From assembly GCA_900168235.1 (NCBI GenBank), contig FUZG01000001.1, positions 400,776-464,775 on the forward strand: 64,000 nucleotides of DNA. The letters run 5' to 3'. Made by a program: the position numbers and the translations under genes. This document shows, one piece after another, positions 42,945-52,191 of the stretch. The stretch is from Lachnospiraceae bacterium. GTDB taxonomy: Bacteria; Bacillota; Clostridia; Lachnospirales; Lachnospiraceae. Position 1 is the stretch's first letter. Every line of letters begins with the position of its first letter. The notes below the pieces were generated by a model. It was not told where the DNA came from, did not search any database, and was given only the letters and a program-made list of their open reading frames with translations.

Positions 42945-44060
42945 TTACGGATTCCAAGGAGTAAATTCTTTACCTTCCAAAATATCCGCTATTCTTTCAC
43001 ATGCATGACCATCTCCATAGGGATTGCATGAACCACTCATTTTTTTGTACGATGATTCATTCTCCAAAAGGTCTGTAAATGAATCGTATATTGATAATTC
43101 ATCAGTTCCTACAAGACGTAATGTACCTGCGCCTACACCTTCCGGTCGTTCGGTTGTGTCTCGCATTACGAGAACCGGTACACCATACGAAGGACACTCT
43201 TCCTGTATTCCACCTGAATCCGTAAGACACAAAAAGCTTCTTGCCTCGAAATTATGACAATCAAATACATCGATAGGATCAATTATATGAATATGGTCAC
43301 AATCACCTAATTCTTCATCAGCCGCCTGTCTTACAACAGGATTCATGTGAATAGGATATATCGCTCTACACTCAGGATGTTCTTCCAATACACGTCGTAT
43401 AGCGCGGAACATATTGTGCATAGGTTTTCCCAAATTTTCACGTCTATGGGCTGTTATAAAAATGAGTTTGCTATCTCCAACCCATTCAAGTTCCGGATGC
43501 GTATAATCTTCTCTCACTGTATGCTGCATAGCATCGATCACAGTATTTCCGGTGACAAATATCGTATCTTTACTCTTTCCTTCTCTTATAAGATTTTCAG
43601 CCGCCAGATTTGTAGGCGCAAAATTATACCGAGATATTATTCCTACTGCTTGCCTATTAAATTCTTCAGGATACGGTGAATAAATGTTATATGTTCTAAG
43701 TCCTGCTTCAACATGACCTACAGGTATCTGAAGATAAAAACATGCAAGAGCAGTAGCAAATGTAGTTGATGTATCGCCATGAACCAATACAATATCAGGC
43801 TTCTCCTTTTCCAGCGGAGCCTTTATCATTTCCATGATATTCGTTGTAATATCAAATAGTGTCTGGCGATCCTTCATGATATTAAGATCATATTCAGGCA
43901 CAACAGAAAATGTGTTGAGCACTTGATCCAACATCTGACGGTGCTGTGCAGTTACACATACCACAACTTTTATATTTTTTCTCTTCTTAAGCTCATTTAC
44001 TAACGGGCACATTTTTATTGCTTCAGGACGCGTCCCGAATACTAACATAACTTTTTTCAT
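42945..44060 (-). CDS. wecB: UDP-N-acetylglucosamine 2-epimerase (non-hydrolysing)
   Basis: 371-residue cytosolic epimerase that interconverts UDP-GlcNAc and UDP-ManNAc. The full-length family pattern is present: GTRPEAIKMCPLV at the start, HGDTSTTFATALA, GHVEAGLRTYNIYSPYPEEFNR, ITAHRRENLGKPM and LTDSGGIQEECPSYGVPVLV. It supplies ManNAc for the polysaccharide made by the surrounding genes; no ManNAc dehydrogenase (WecC) is seen, so ManNAc itself or an enzyme elsewhere is used. It begins 2 bp after the preceding glycosyltransferase. Identification is firm. Confidence 0.96.
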   Translation of the reverse strand: MKKVMLVFGTRPEAIKMCPLVNELKKRKNIKVVVCVTAQHRQMLDQVLNTFSVVPEYDLNIMKDRQTLFDITTNIMEMIKAPLEKEKPDIVLVHGDTSTTFATALACFYLQIPVGHVEAGLRTYNIYSPYPEEFNRQAVGIISRYNFAPTNLAAENLIREGKSKDTIFVTGNTVIDAMQHTVREDYTHPELEWVGDSKLIFITAHRRENLGKPMHNMFRAIRRVLEEHPECRAIYPIHMNPVVRQAADEELGDCDHIHIIDPIDVFDCHNFEARSFLCLTDSGGIQEECPSYGVPVLVMRDTTERPEGVGAGTLRLVGTDELSIYDSFTDLLENESSYKKMSGSCNPYGDGHACERIADILEGKEFTPWNP

Positions 44061-44062
44061 TG

Positions 44063-45121
44063 CTAATTCTTTCCCTCCAGTAATTGGTAAATTTGATCAG
44101 CTCTACATTCCCATGTATTCTTTATCAAAAATTCTTTTTGAGAAATTTCATCATATTTCATTTCCAGACTGTTTGATTTAAGCTGTTTAATTAGTTTGAA
44201 ATATGACTTTTCATCTTCGTATAGCCACACATGTTTGCTGTATTTTTTCACTTCTTCATATGCGCAACAGATGATGTTTTTTCCAAAACTTATATATTCA
44301 TAGAGCTTCACCGGATCCACTGCTTTCACGATATCATTTACTAAAAACGGCATAACAAGTGCATCCATTTCTTCAACAACTTTTGAAATATCATCGTGTT
44401 CTACTATCCCGTGATAAATAAAATGTTCATTCTTCGGGATATTCACATCCATTGGACCCCAAAAGTGATACTCTAATCCACTTTCTTGCTCGACACTCTT
44501 TTCCAGCAATTTCCAGTCCATCCAACCGGCTATTGTCCCTACATATCCAAGCTTTACCACATTTTTTTTTGTATTAGCTCTAGGCGGCGTAACAGTATTT
44601 CCATTAAAAGCGTTATAAACAATCGAAGCCTTTTTCTTTGCCACCATAGGAAGCAAATCATAAAGATAGCCGCTGCTCACACAAATGCTATTTGCTCTTT
44701 TTAACAGACGTTCATGAGCCTTTCTATAAATAGTTTTCATTCTTTCTGATGTCTGCATTGAAACACAGTCATCCATGTAATCGTAAACGACCCTTCCCTT
44801 AAATGATCGAGGTATGTACCGCACAAAGAGCGGTGAACCGATCCAAATTACGTCATATTTATCTAACGATCCTATTCCTAAGCGGAATAGACATTCTGAA
44901 AGTCTTCCCATTAATGGGCTTTTCTCTTGAAACGGCAGTAAATAAAATGTGCACTGCTTTTCAGCTTTTTTATTATTTCTCTGGCTATCTATCTTCTTAA
45001 ATAAATGCCTTGGACTTGCAACTTTTAGATCAAAATATTTCTGCAATTCAAGCGCCAAAAAATGTGGTCTTTGTGCTATCCATTCCCACTCTATGGCACA
45101 TAGATATAACATTTTCTTCAT
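44063..45121 (-). CDS. Glycosyltransferase, GT1/GT4-fold (rhamnosyltransferase-like)
   Basis: 352 residues. The N-terminus, CAIEWEWIAQRPHFLA, is the W-x-x-RPHF type start of a GT-B family met in capsule and O-antigen loci. A second Rossmann half begins KLGYVGTIAGWMDW (about residue 200) and includes VMPFLVNDIVKAVDPVKLYEYISFGKNI, the usual nucleotide-sugar side. There is no signal or membrane segment; it should be peripheral. It overlaps the upstream GT2 gene by 4 bp and is 2 bp before wecB, so it belongs to the operon. Its sugar is unknown. Confidence 0.85.
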   Translation of the reverse strand: MKKMLYLCAIEWEWIAQRPHFLALELQKYFDLKVASPRHLFKKIDSQRNNKKAEKQCTFYLLPFQEKSPLMGRLSECLFRLGIGSLDKYDVIWIGSPLFVRYIPRSFKGRVVYDYMDDCVSMQTSERMKTIYRKAHERLLKRANSICVSSGYLYDLLPMVAKKKASIVYNAFNGNTVTPPRANTKKNVVKLGYVGTIAGWMDWKLLEKSVEQESGLEYHFWGPMDVNIPKNEHFIYHGIVEHDDISKVVEEMDALVMPFLVNDIVKAVDPVKLYEYISFGKNIICCAYEEVKKYSKHVWLYEDEKSYFKLIKQLKSNSLEMKYDEISQKEFLIKNTWECRADQIYQLLEGKN

Positions 45122-45993
45122 CTGAAAATCTTGCCCCTCACCCGATCCATCACCAAATAATCCATCCTTCCGACCACATACGTCACATCCGAAACTATCA
45201 ACCCAACCTTCCCCGCCTTCAGATACTTCTCCATGTAGTACCTGCGGCTCTTATACGCGAGATCCAGCCGTTTTTTCTTCTCATATGCCCGGTCGATACT
45301 TTCTGAGTGCAGATGCTCGTAACATATTTTTGTAATCAGATAATTCCTGCACCCAATTCGATGCAGCCTCTTTGCAAGAATTGTTTCCTCATAATATAGA
45401 AATGTACCTTCATCAAAACCACCACATGCTCTGAACACTTCACTTCCGATGCAAAAAAATGAACCAGCCACAGCATCAACTTCTACAACAGCCTTCTCAA
45501 AATATTCCCTGCTGTATAGCTTTGAATCTCCAAGAATCTTCTTCAACAGGATCAGGTTTTCCCTGATACAGTCCCAATAATTCTGTTCTCTCCATGCTGA
45601 TGGAATCTTTATTGAGGATTGACTATTCATCATGCATCCGACTGCACCGCATTTTTTTGTACTTCTGCATTGTTCCAGCATTGTCGTAAGTGTGTGCTCA
45701 GTAAATGAAATATCCGGATTAGCAATGGTTAAATATTCAGGTGTATATCTCTCTATTGCGTACTTACATCCATAATTATTCCCGTAAGCATATCCACCGT
45801 TTCGTTCTGTACGGATCACATCTATCCGCTCACGTGCAAGCTCTGACAGATTCTCAAATGAATCATCAGTGGAACAGTTGTCAACGATAACAATCTTGTC
45901 TGCGCAGCTGTAATTCACAATCTCTAATGCAAGTCGGGAAGTTGCTTCGCTGCTGTTAAAGTTTAGTATTATGACCGCATTACAAACCGCCAC
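45118..45993 (-). CDS. Glycosyltransferase family 2
   Basis: 291-residue GT-A enzyme. VIILNFNSSE and IVDNCSTDDS are the nucleotide-binding start. The metal motif region is AIERYTPEYLTIANPDISF (D-x-D-like N-P-D), followed by VDAVAGSFFCIGSEVFRACGGFDEGTFLYYEE, typical of rhamnosyltransferase-like GT2 proteins. No membrane helices. The start overlaps the GT4 gene by 14 bp. Base composition changes near this gene: upstream genes are richer in G/C than those that follow. Confidence 0.92.
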   Translation of the reverse strand: MAVCNAVIILNFNSSEATSRLALEIVNYSCADKIVIVDNCSTDDSFENLSELARERIDVIRTERNGGYAYGNNYGCKYAIERYTPEYLTIANPDISFTEHTLTTMLEQCRSTKKCGAVGCMMNSQSSIKIPSAWREQNYWDCIRENLILLKKILGDSKLYSREYFEKAVVEVDAVAGSFFCIGSEVFRACGGFDEGTFLYYEETILAKRLHRIGCRNYLITKICYEHLHSESIDRAYEKKKRLDLAYKSRRYYMEKYLKAGKVGLIVSDVTYVVGRMDYLVMDRVRGKIFR

Positions 45994-47074
45994 GGTAAAC
46001 CCTCTTTATTCTCTCCGCACTTTCTCCCCATGAATATCTCTCACAGATATTCTGAAAAGCGCCTTCCCTTCCTTCTCCGTCCAACGGTACAAACCCCTCT
46101 ATAGCTTTCTCCAAATCTTCCACATCATACGGATCAAAATACCTCGCCACATCCCCCAGCACCTCATGCATGACCTCAATATCACTCACCGCCACAGGCG
46201 TTCCGCATGCAAGCGCTTCTAATGGCGGTATCCCGAATCCCTCAAAGATCGACGGATATACAAAGCCCTTCGCTTCATTAAGGAGAGCCACCAAATCTAC
46301 TCTCTCCACATATCCCGTAAGGACTATGTCACCGCTTTCAGCCCGAACCTTCCTCAATATGTCCTCATACATCCATGCCTTTTTCCCGACTATCACCAGC
46401 TTCAGACGACTATCTGGATGCATTTTTATGTACATACTGTAGGCTTCGATGAGACGCGGTATATTTTTCCTTGGCTGTAGATTTCCGACGCAGATGATGT
46501 ATGGCTCATCACCGATTCCGAACTTCTTCCTGACATTAATACGTGTCAGTTCCTCATCCGTCATTCGTCGAAAAATCGAATCTACCGCGTTATAAATAAC
46601 CTCGATCTTATCCGAAGGAACTCCATAACAATCCGCTATATCCCTTTTGGAAAACTCCGAAACCGTTACGATCCTTGCACTGTGCTTCGCCGCATACGGT
46701 ATCAGAATCTTATTCCTGATATATTCACCCTTCGTAAAGATATCCCTGAAATGCTCGAAACATATATCATGTATGGTGCACACTACGGGGCACGGACGGA
46801 TGAACGGGATATAGTACTGCGTGTGGAGCACATCCAGCCGGTACTTCACCGCCAAAAATGGCAGCTCGACAAAATTTCGTACAAATGCATTTTTGCTCCG
46901 AAACCTTACTATCCGGAATCCGTCCCGATACTCCGAATCATCTACTCCCGGTTTCATAAAGAGCACATACTCATCACCGGGATCAGGTATAAGCGCACGA
47001 AGTATCCCGCTGTAAAAGCTCTCATTCCCTCCGGAATGATCTCCCAGCATGTGTGCATCGATTCCTATCCTCAT
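45980..47074 (-). CDS. Glycosyltransferase family 4
   Basis: 364-residue GT-B enzyme. The start MRIGIDAHMLGDHSGGNESF and a core with VGNLQPRKNIPRLIEAY are typical for mannosyl/rhamnosyltransferases. The conserved E-x7-E of family 4 is present as EGFGIPPLEALACGTPVAVSD. It acts in the cytosol on a lipid-linked acceptor. It is 44 bp after the Wzy-like gene and 14 bp into the GT2 gene. The donor sugar cannot be told from the sequence. Confidence 0.93.
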   Translation of the reverse strand: MRIGIDAHMLGDHSGGNESFYSGILRALIPDPGDEYVLFMKPGVDDSEYRDGFRIVRFRSKNAFVRNFVELPFLAVKYRLDVLHTQYYIPFIRPCPVVCTIHDICFEHFRDIFTKGEYIRNKILIPYAAKHSARIVTVSEFSKRDIADCYGVPSDKIEVIYNAVDSIFRRMTDEELTRINVRKKFGIGDEPYIICVGNLQPRKNIPRLIEAYSMYIKMHPDSRLKLVIVGKKAWMYEDILRKVRAESGDIVLTGYVERVDLVALLNEAKGFVYPSIFEGFGIPPLEALACGTPVAVSDIEVMHEVLGDVARYFDPYDVEDLEKAIEGFVPLDGEGREGAFQNICERYSWGESAERIKRVYRGGL

Positions 47075-47118
47075 GATGAATCCTGCCGTTCAATAATTTT
47101 TTGAACATCATTCATAAA

Positions 47119-48762
47119 TCAGCCCCCATCTGAAATAAGTCTCAGTTCCCCGAGTCTCACGATGCACTCGCCTGCCCCCATCAGGATAAAAATTGTAGGT
47201 GTGCAAATTACCTGCTGATAACAGAAAAAGTTATGCATCATATATCCAGCGATTGCCATCACCACTGCAAGAAGCTCAGGATTCTTAGATGATGCTTTGT
47301 AAAATCTCACACATGCCGTCACAAATATCCCGACATACGCCGCAAATCCCAGCACACCGCCCCATACCAGTTCTGTGAGCCATTCGTTATGGGCAGACTG
47401 CAATGCGTTCACTCCTTTTGGTTCAAAGTACGCCATTATCGCATCCTTGCAGTAAATGAGATTCGACTCCATATATGTATCCGGTCCGCCGCCGACTATG
47501 GCTGTCAGCGGATACTGCTTCGCTGACCGTACATAGGTCTGCAGTGCGACTTTCCAGTTGATACCTCTGTGATTTCCCCATCCGTCATTGAAATACAGAT
47601 AGTTATTTGTGCTCCGCATGCCTTCCGGCAGTGCACCTGTAGTGTTCAAAATTATGTAGAGCACGAGACACACGACTCCTGCGATCACGAATCCCATGAA
47701 CACCTTAAAGATCCAACCGTATTTCGTGACATCCAGCTTATGTGCCTTATCCAGCCTCAACAGCATCACATATATCGCTATAGCTGCGATACAAGGTATC
47801 CACATGAGCGGATTCTGACTGCAAAAGAGCATTATCTTTCCCGTTGTCAGCACGCTCTTCGGGAAAATGAGCTGTAAAAATCCTGTCACTCTCCACGTAA
47901 CGAACATCACCGCCAGACTTTCAAAAAGCCTTATCATACGAACGTTTTCTCTGAATGAAGCAGCGAAGAGTACACAATATATTGCAAAAAGCGCCATAAA
48001 AGCGCTGTCTGAATCCTGAGTGACTATAGTCATAGCACCAAGTATCAGATGCAGAAGCGCGAAGATTCTATATGCCTTTTTTTGTACATACCAATAAGTA
48101 AAAAGTCCCAGCGGGAACATAACGACAATGTAGCTTGAGTACCATGTATTCTGCCCCATTGTTGTGAGGAACATTGTCTTTTCGCCATCTGAGATGCCCT
48201 CATAAAATTTAAAAGGATCAATACTGAAGCGATGAAAAACCGCTAATAGATACACCACCGCCGATGCTACGAGATATGCCATGAACATGATGTCATCCCA
48301 GCGCCAGTAACGGGATATAAAGAAGTACAGCAGCACTACGGAGAGCTGAAAGAGTAATCCGCAGTGCCAGCCGACACTCCCCATGACGACATATTTTTTG
48401 AAGGGTGTAAAAAGAGTTGCTATAAAGCACACAATTATGTATGCCGCCACGCAGATGTCCGTCACTGAAAATTTTTTCCAGAAGCTCTCCATTCCTCCGG
48501 TCTTATTCAGATCCCTCATGTGCCACAGGAACAAAATAGTCATGACGCCGAGTCCGGACGGAACCGCAAACCCGAACACCTTGAAAAAAATGGTGAAATT
48601 TCTGTATATCAGCCACTTCGCTTCGCCGATACGCACGTAATTATTTCTGTAATAAAGCGGAAACAGCAGGAAAAAGAACGCTCCGTACACTCCGATAAAT
48701 TCCTTCAGGAACTTAAAAGACAGTAATTCCTTTACCTGATTCTTATCTCTCCTTGATCTCAT
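47119..48762 (-). CDS. O-antigen ligase/Wzy-like polymerase
   Basis: 547-residue membrane protein with about 12 hydrophobic segments. A large loop near the C-terminus (about 390-480) holds AIVGGGPDTYMESNLI and SAHNEWLTELVWGG; the Wzy_C/O-antigen ligase family carries its catalytic histidine in this type of loop (here SAHNEWL). Such proteins polymerise or ligate lipid-linked glycans at the outer face of the membrane. It is unusual to find one with Wzm/Wzt exporter genes in the same operon, since those pathways usually polymerise in the cytosol. The start is near AGGAGAGAT; it begins 6 bp after the DUF1972 gene. Confidence 0.88.
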   Translation of the reverse strand: MRSRRDKNQVKELLSFKFLKEFIGVYGAFFFLLFPLYYRNNYVRIGEAKWLIYRNFTIFFKVFGFAVPSGLGVMTILFLWHMRDLNKTGGMESFWKKFSVTDICVAAYIIVCFIATLFTPFKKYVVMGSVGWHCGLLFQLSVVLLYFFISRYWRWDDIMFMAYLVASAVVYLLAVFHRFSIDPFKFYEGISDGEKTMFLTTMGQNTWYSSYIVVMFPLGLFTYWYVQKKAYRIFALLHLILGAMTIVTQDSDSAFMALFAIYCVLFAASFRENVRMIRLFESLAVMFVTWRVTGFLQLIFPKSVLTTGKIMLFCSQNPLMWIPCIAAIAIYVMLLRLDKAHKLDVTKYGWIFKVFMGFVIAGVVCLVLYIILNTTGALPEGMRSTNNYLYFNDGWGNHRGINWKVALQTYVRSAKQYPLTAIVGGGPDTYMESNLIYCKDAIMAYFEPKGVNALQSAHNEWLTELVWGGVLGFAAYVGIFVTACVRFYKASSKNPELLAVVMAIAGYMMHNFFCYQQVICTPTIFILMGAGECIVRLGELRLISDGG

Positions 48763-48768
48763 GCTGGC

Positions 48769-50490
48769 TTAAAACTCTCCCTCTTCCGCAAAAGCTCCTT
48801 CGTAGCTTTCGCAGGTTTCTTTCCACAGATATTCTTTCTCGATACGCCTCCGGGCCTTCTCCCCGTAAGCATCTATCTCCTCAGTGCTCATATCCTCTGC
48901 TTTTTCTATGAGACTCCTGAGGCTGTTCTCTGCTTTGTCCCAGTACAGCGCTGCATCTGCGCCGACTTCTGTGTTAAATCTCACTTTATTTAATAGATTC
49001 AGCTTCGTACTGCTGAGCGCTTCTAAGAGACTCGGGTTTGTGCCCCCGACTTCATGACCGTGAATATACGCAAATGCGTTTTCCCTGATCTTTTTCAAAA
49101 GCTCTTCGTTATAAACGGTTCCTGTGAACCTTATCCTGCAATCGCTCTCAAAGCGGAGCTTCTTTTGCAGTTCTTCCATATATTTGCTGTTTTCTGTGGT
49201 GATAATAGCGAGCTTTCGGGACGTGGTGCTTTTCATAAATTCCCGTATGACCGTCTCAAAATTGTTCTCCGGCACGAATCTGCCCACCACCAGATAGTAC
49301 TGTCCTGCGCTGAGTCGGTTAAATCTGAGCCACCGCCTGAAATCTGCGTCATCATCCTGCAAAACGGATGCATTTATATCACTTCCATATGGGATAAAAA
49401 TTGTTCGCGGATTATAGTCCCTGTACTTTTCCTGCATGTAAGACTCTATATTTCTGCTGTCACATATGAGCAGATCCGCGTGTTTCACCATGAGGCGCTC
49501 TGATATCTTCCAGTACTTTTTTATAAATCTGTTCCACTTGGCGCGTTTCCACTCATGACCGTCAGGATTCACATACAGCTTTCCTCCAAGAGCGTGTATC
49601 TTCTTTTTACAGAAGGAAATGAACGGTCCGATCCGGCACGCCATTATGAAAAATACGGGATTTTTTATCTCCGGATGGCGTCTGCAATACTTTATGCTCG
49701 TTAAAATAGCGCTGCAATCGTAAATAATAGCCTTTGCAGATCCGATATCCGGCACCGGAATGTTGAAGCACACCGCGTCGTTGTATTCAAAGCGCTGCGT
49801 ATCATGAGCTATCCTCGCAACGTGATACATGATCCGCGGATTTTTCTTATTTTTTGTGAGATTGTCCATGAAGCTCTCGAATCCGCCGTATGACGCAGGG
49901 ATTCCCTTGCAGCCTATTGCGAATACGTGGCGGTAATCCTGAAAACCGTTCCCGGCATCCGTTTGAGCCGTGCCCTCTGTATCATGAGGTTCCGGCAGCT
50001 CATCCCCGTGAAGCTCCCTCACCACGTGCTCATCTATGGTAAATACGGTATGCACGCTGTTGTCAGCTTTTCTGAAAATCAGCTGTTCAATGCGGTTCTT
50101 CAAAACGGATCTGACGATCAGATCCAGGACAATGCTTATTAAAAAGGTGTATGCAACGAATCTCCTCGAGAAGCTAACGCCTCTCTGGGCAAAGAATGCG
50201 AATAGAATGATCAGCATCAGGAGTATTCCCTGATTTCTGATGACATATATGATCTGTTCCGGCAGACTCCTGCCGAGTTTATAGCCCCCCATTCCCTTCA
50301 ATGCAAAGATTATCAGCAGATACAGGATCAGATACAGAAATAGCACGCCTACATTCTGGCTGTATTCGAAGTTTAGGAACACATTCCACGCTTCTCTCCC
50401 GTATCTGATGAACAGACCGCATATAAATGCAGTGGTAAAAACCAGGAGATCTGCTGCAGCAAGCACTCTTCCGCTATGCTTTCTAGACAT
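48769..50490 (-). CDS. Membrane-anchored DUF1972 glycosyltransferase (Cps2T-type rhamnosyltransferase-like)
   Basis: 573 residues. Four or five hydrophobic segments at the N-terminus (about 10-130) resemble the membrane part of polyprenyl glycosylphosphotransferases. After a linker (about 160-190) the DUF1972 domain starts FAIGCKGIPASYGGFESFMDNL, the signature of Cps2T/RgpA-type rhamnosyltransferases. The GT-B C-domain follows, with YLVVGRFVPENNFETVIREF and GHEVGGTNPSLLEALSS. It is the first gene of the polysaccharide operon and probably acts on the lipid-linked starter. The membrane fusion could replace a separate initiating enzyme, but I see no catalytic motif for that. Confidence 0.87.
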   Translation of the reverse strand: MSRKHSGRVLAAADLLVFTTAFICGLFIRYGREAWNVFLNFEYSQNVGVLFLYLILYLLIIFALKGMGGYKLGRSLPEQIIYVIRNQGILLMLIILFAFFAQRGVSFSRRFVAYTFLISIVLDLIVRSVLKNRIEQLIFRKADNSVHTVFTIDEHVVRELHGDELPEPHDTEGTAQTDAGNGFQDYRHVFAIGCKGIPASYGGFESFMDNLTKNKKNPRIMYHVARIAHDTQRFEYNDAVCFNIPVPDIGSAKAIIYDCSAILTSIKYCRRHPEIKNPVFFIMACRIGPFISFCKKKIHALGGKLYVNPDGHEWKRAKWNRFIKKYWKISERLMVKHADLLICDSRNIESYMQEKYRDYNPRTIFIPYGSDINASVLQDDDADFRRWLRFNRLSAGQYYLVVGRFVPENNFETVIREFMKSTTSRKLAIITTENSKYMEELQKKLRFESDCRIRFTGTVYNEELLKKIRENAFAYIHGHEVGGTNPSLLEALSSTKLNLLNKVRFNTEVGADAALYWDKAENSLRSLIEKAEDMSTEEIDAYGEKARRRIEKEYLWKETCESYEGAFAEEGEF

Positions 50491-50615
50491 TTACTTCGAC
50501 CTGTTTCCTCTCCTCCATATTGACCGTTCTCCTATAAATCCTCCAAAAGAAGCACGGCTCATTGCTCCCGCGTTATTTTTCGCTTGCACCTATAATAGCA
50601 CTTTTTATCATATTG

Positions 50616-50632
50616 CGCTATTGCAAATAGCG
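50616..50632. promoter_or_regulatory. Palindrome GCTATT-N3-AATAGC at the operon promoter
   Basis: CGCTATT-GCA-AATAGCG. The same core occurs at 52420-52438 with a different spacer. It lies about 125 bp upstream of the first polysaccharide gene, suitable for an operator. Confidence 0.5.
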
Positions 50633-50665
50633 TATCATGAAAATGTACAGATTTTTGGACAATTT

Positions 50666-50690
50666 AAGACGTATGTAATACATACGTCTT
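50666..50690. terminator. Hairpin with T6 tail on the plus strand
   Basis: AAGACGTATGT-AAT-ACATACGTCTT, perfect 11-bp arms, followed by more T. On the minus strand it has only AAATTG after it, so the direction served is unclear. Confidence 0.55.
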
Positions 50691-50716
50691 TTTTATCACA
50701 TATACTTCACGCAATT

Positions 50717-50746
50717 ACGGGACAGATAGTTTCCCACCTGTCCCGC
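50717..50746 (-). terminator. Hairpin after the 50806 gene
   Basis: ACGGGACAG (50717-50725) pairs with CTGTCCCG (50738-50746). It is 60 bp past the stop codon on the minus strand; a T run follows only later, so termination is uncertain. Confidence 0.5.
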
Positions 50747-50805
50747 AATCGCGCACACTTTTTAAAAAGAGATTAAGGATGAACACGTACCTTAAGCAAA
50801 GTACC

Positions 50806-52191
50806 TTACTTTAAGCTAACTACCTTTTTACCGTTATAGTTTACAACACCTTCAATTATTGCTGTGTTGTCTTTGATTTCAGCCTTGTAGTCAGTCTTTT
50901 TCTTAAGCTTAGCGTCTCCTGCCTTTGAACTTGTAAGCTTCTTGATCTTTGTGCCCTTCTTATTCATCTCTACTGTCAGAGTATCATATGCAAGCTGAAT
51001 CGGAACGATCTCGAAGTATACAGGATTCTCCTTCAGATACTTATTTGCTGTGCTAACAGCCTTCTTTGTATCCTTATCAGCGCCCTTAGGAGCCTTCAGC
51101 TGAATGAAGTAACTCGGAAGCTTCTTGCCCTTCTCCTCAACCTTCTTATACTCTGCAAGGTTAGCCTCGCTGATAGACCTTGCGAAAATAGAGTTCTGGG
51201 ATACATAAGCCTTCTTTGTATTCTTGATCTTTACAGCCTTGATCTCAACTTCTACGCCGTTTACAGAAACCTTACTCTTATCGATGTCGATAGGAAGGTT
51301 ATTTCTCTTGTCGGACTTCTTACTAAACTTACCGGGCTTACCATTCCACATAACAGCTTCTGCTGTGTACAGAGCCATATCAAGTGAAACAGTCTGACCC
51401 TTCTTGGTCTTTGCTTCCTTAATGATACTTCTCTCTGTGCCGAATGTCAGAGCCTCGTTCTGCTCTTCGGTGTAGCCGTTGTCCTTAATTGGATTAGGAT
51501 CTTTAGCTACGATCGCCATCTTAATCTTCTCTGTAACATCATCATCTGTATACGCAGGTGTGCAGGAATCATGAGTGATGGTGACTTCTACGATGTTCTC
51601 GCCAACCTTTTCGATCTTCTCAGGTGATACCTTGAAGCTGAAATTACCATTCTCGTCGTTATCACCATCCCAAACATCAGCTTCAAATGTTTTATCAGGA
51701 TTGTTAACGTATGCCAGATTTACGCTTACAGTAATATCATCAACGTCAATCGTTTCTCCAACATAAGGAGTTGAATCATCATAGTTTGCACTTAATACTT
51801 TCAACAACTCAACATCCTCGTCATAGTATTCGCCTTCGATTTCTATATCTTCCGTATCAGGCATTTCTTCAACACCTACTGTAATCGTCTGCGTACCCTT
51901 AACGATAAACTTCTCTTCTTTTTCTTTTGTAGATTCGGATGACGTGAGCGAATTAATGGATAAGTTTTTATCCTCTTCACCTAATTCATGAGCACCAACA
52001 ACATACTCATCTATAGGCGTTCCTACGTGAACATGCTGCTTTGCATCACCCACTTCGTATTCATCCTCTACTATCAAATCAAAATTCTTTCCTTTATAGG
52101 AATACACTTCTGCCGATACGGGTACTGCCGATGAAACAACCATTGCTACTGTCAGGATTGTAGCTAAAACCTTGCCGCTCCTGCTCCTCAT
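50806..52191 (-). CDS. Secreted/surface protein, unknown function
   Basis: 461 residues from ATG 52191, chosen because AGGAGG is directly upstream (7 bases) and because it gives a normal signal peptide, MRSRSGKVLATILTVAMVVSSA...PVSA. The mature part is acidic at first (VEDEYEVGDAKQHVHVG) and beta-rich, without a recognised domain. A lysine-rich C-terminal third (KKGTKIKKLTSSKAGDAK, LKKKTDYKAEIKD) suggests wall binding. No LPXTG and no membrane segment at the end. Its promoter region carries the same palindrome core as that of the polysaccharide operon downstream, so they may be co-regulated. Confidence 0.8.
   Translation of the reverse strand: MRSRSGKVLATILTVAMVVSSAVPVSAEVYSYKGKNFDLIVEDEYEVGDAKQHVHVGTPIDEYVVGAHELGEEDKNLSINSLTSSESTKEKEEKFIVKGTQTITVGVEEMPDTEDIEIEGEYYDEDVELLKVLSANYDDSTPYVGETIDVDDITVSVNLAYVNNPDKTFEADVWDGDNDENGNFSFKVSPEKIEKVGENIVEVTITHDSCTPAYTDDDVTEKIKMAIVAKDPNPIKDNGYTEEQNEALTFGTERSIIKEAKTKKGQTVSLDMALYTAEAVMWNGKPGKFSKKSDKRNNLPIDIDKSKVSVNGVEVEIKAVKIKNTKKAYVSQNSIFARSISEANLAEYKKVEEKGKKLPSYFIQLKAPKGADKDTKKAVSTANKYLKENPVYFEIVPIQLAYDTLTVEMNKKGTKIKKLTSSKAGDAKLKKKTDYKAEIKDNTAIIEGVVNYNGKKVVSLK

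Larger units (their letters stand above)
50491..50805 (-). promoter_or_regulatory. Leader/promoter region of the polysaccharide operon
   Basis: Contains an operator-like palindrome (50616-50632) and two hairpins (50666-50690 and 50717-50746). TATTAT near 50594 could be a -10, with no good -35. The second hairpin probably ends the transcript of the upstream gene at 50806. Confidence 0.5.
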
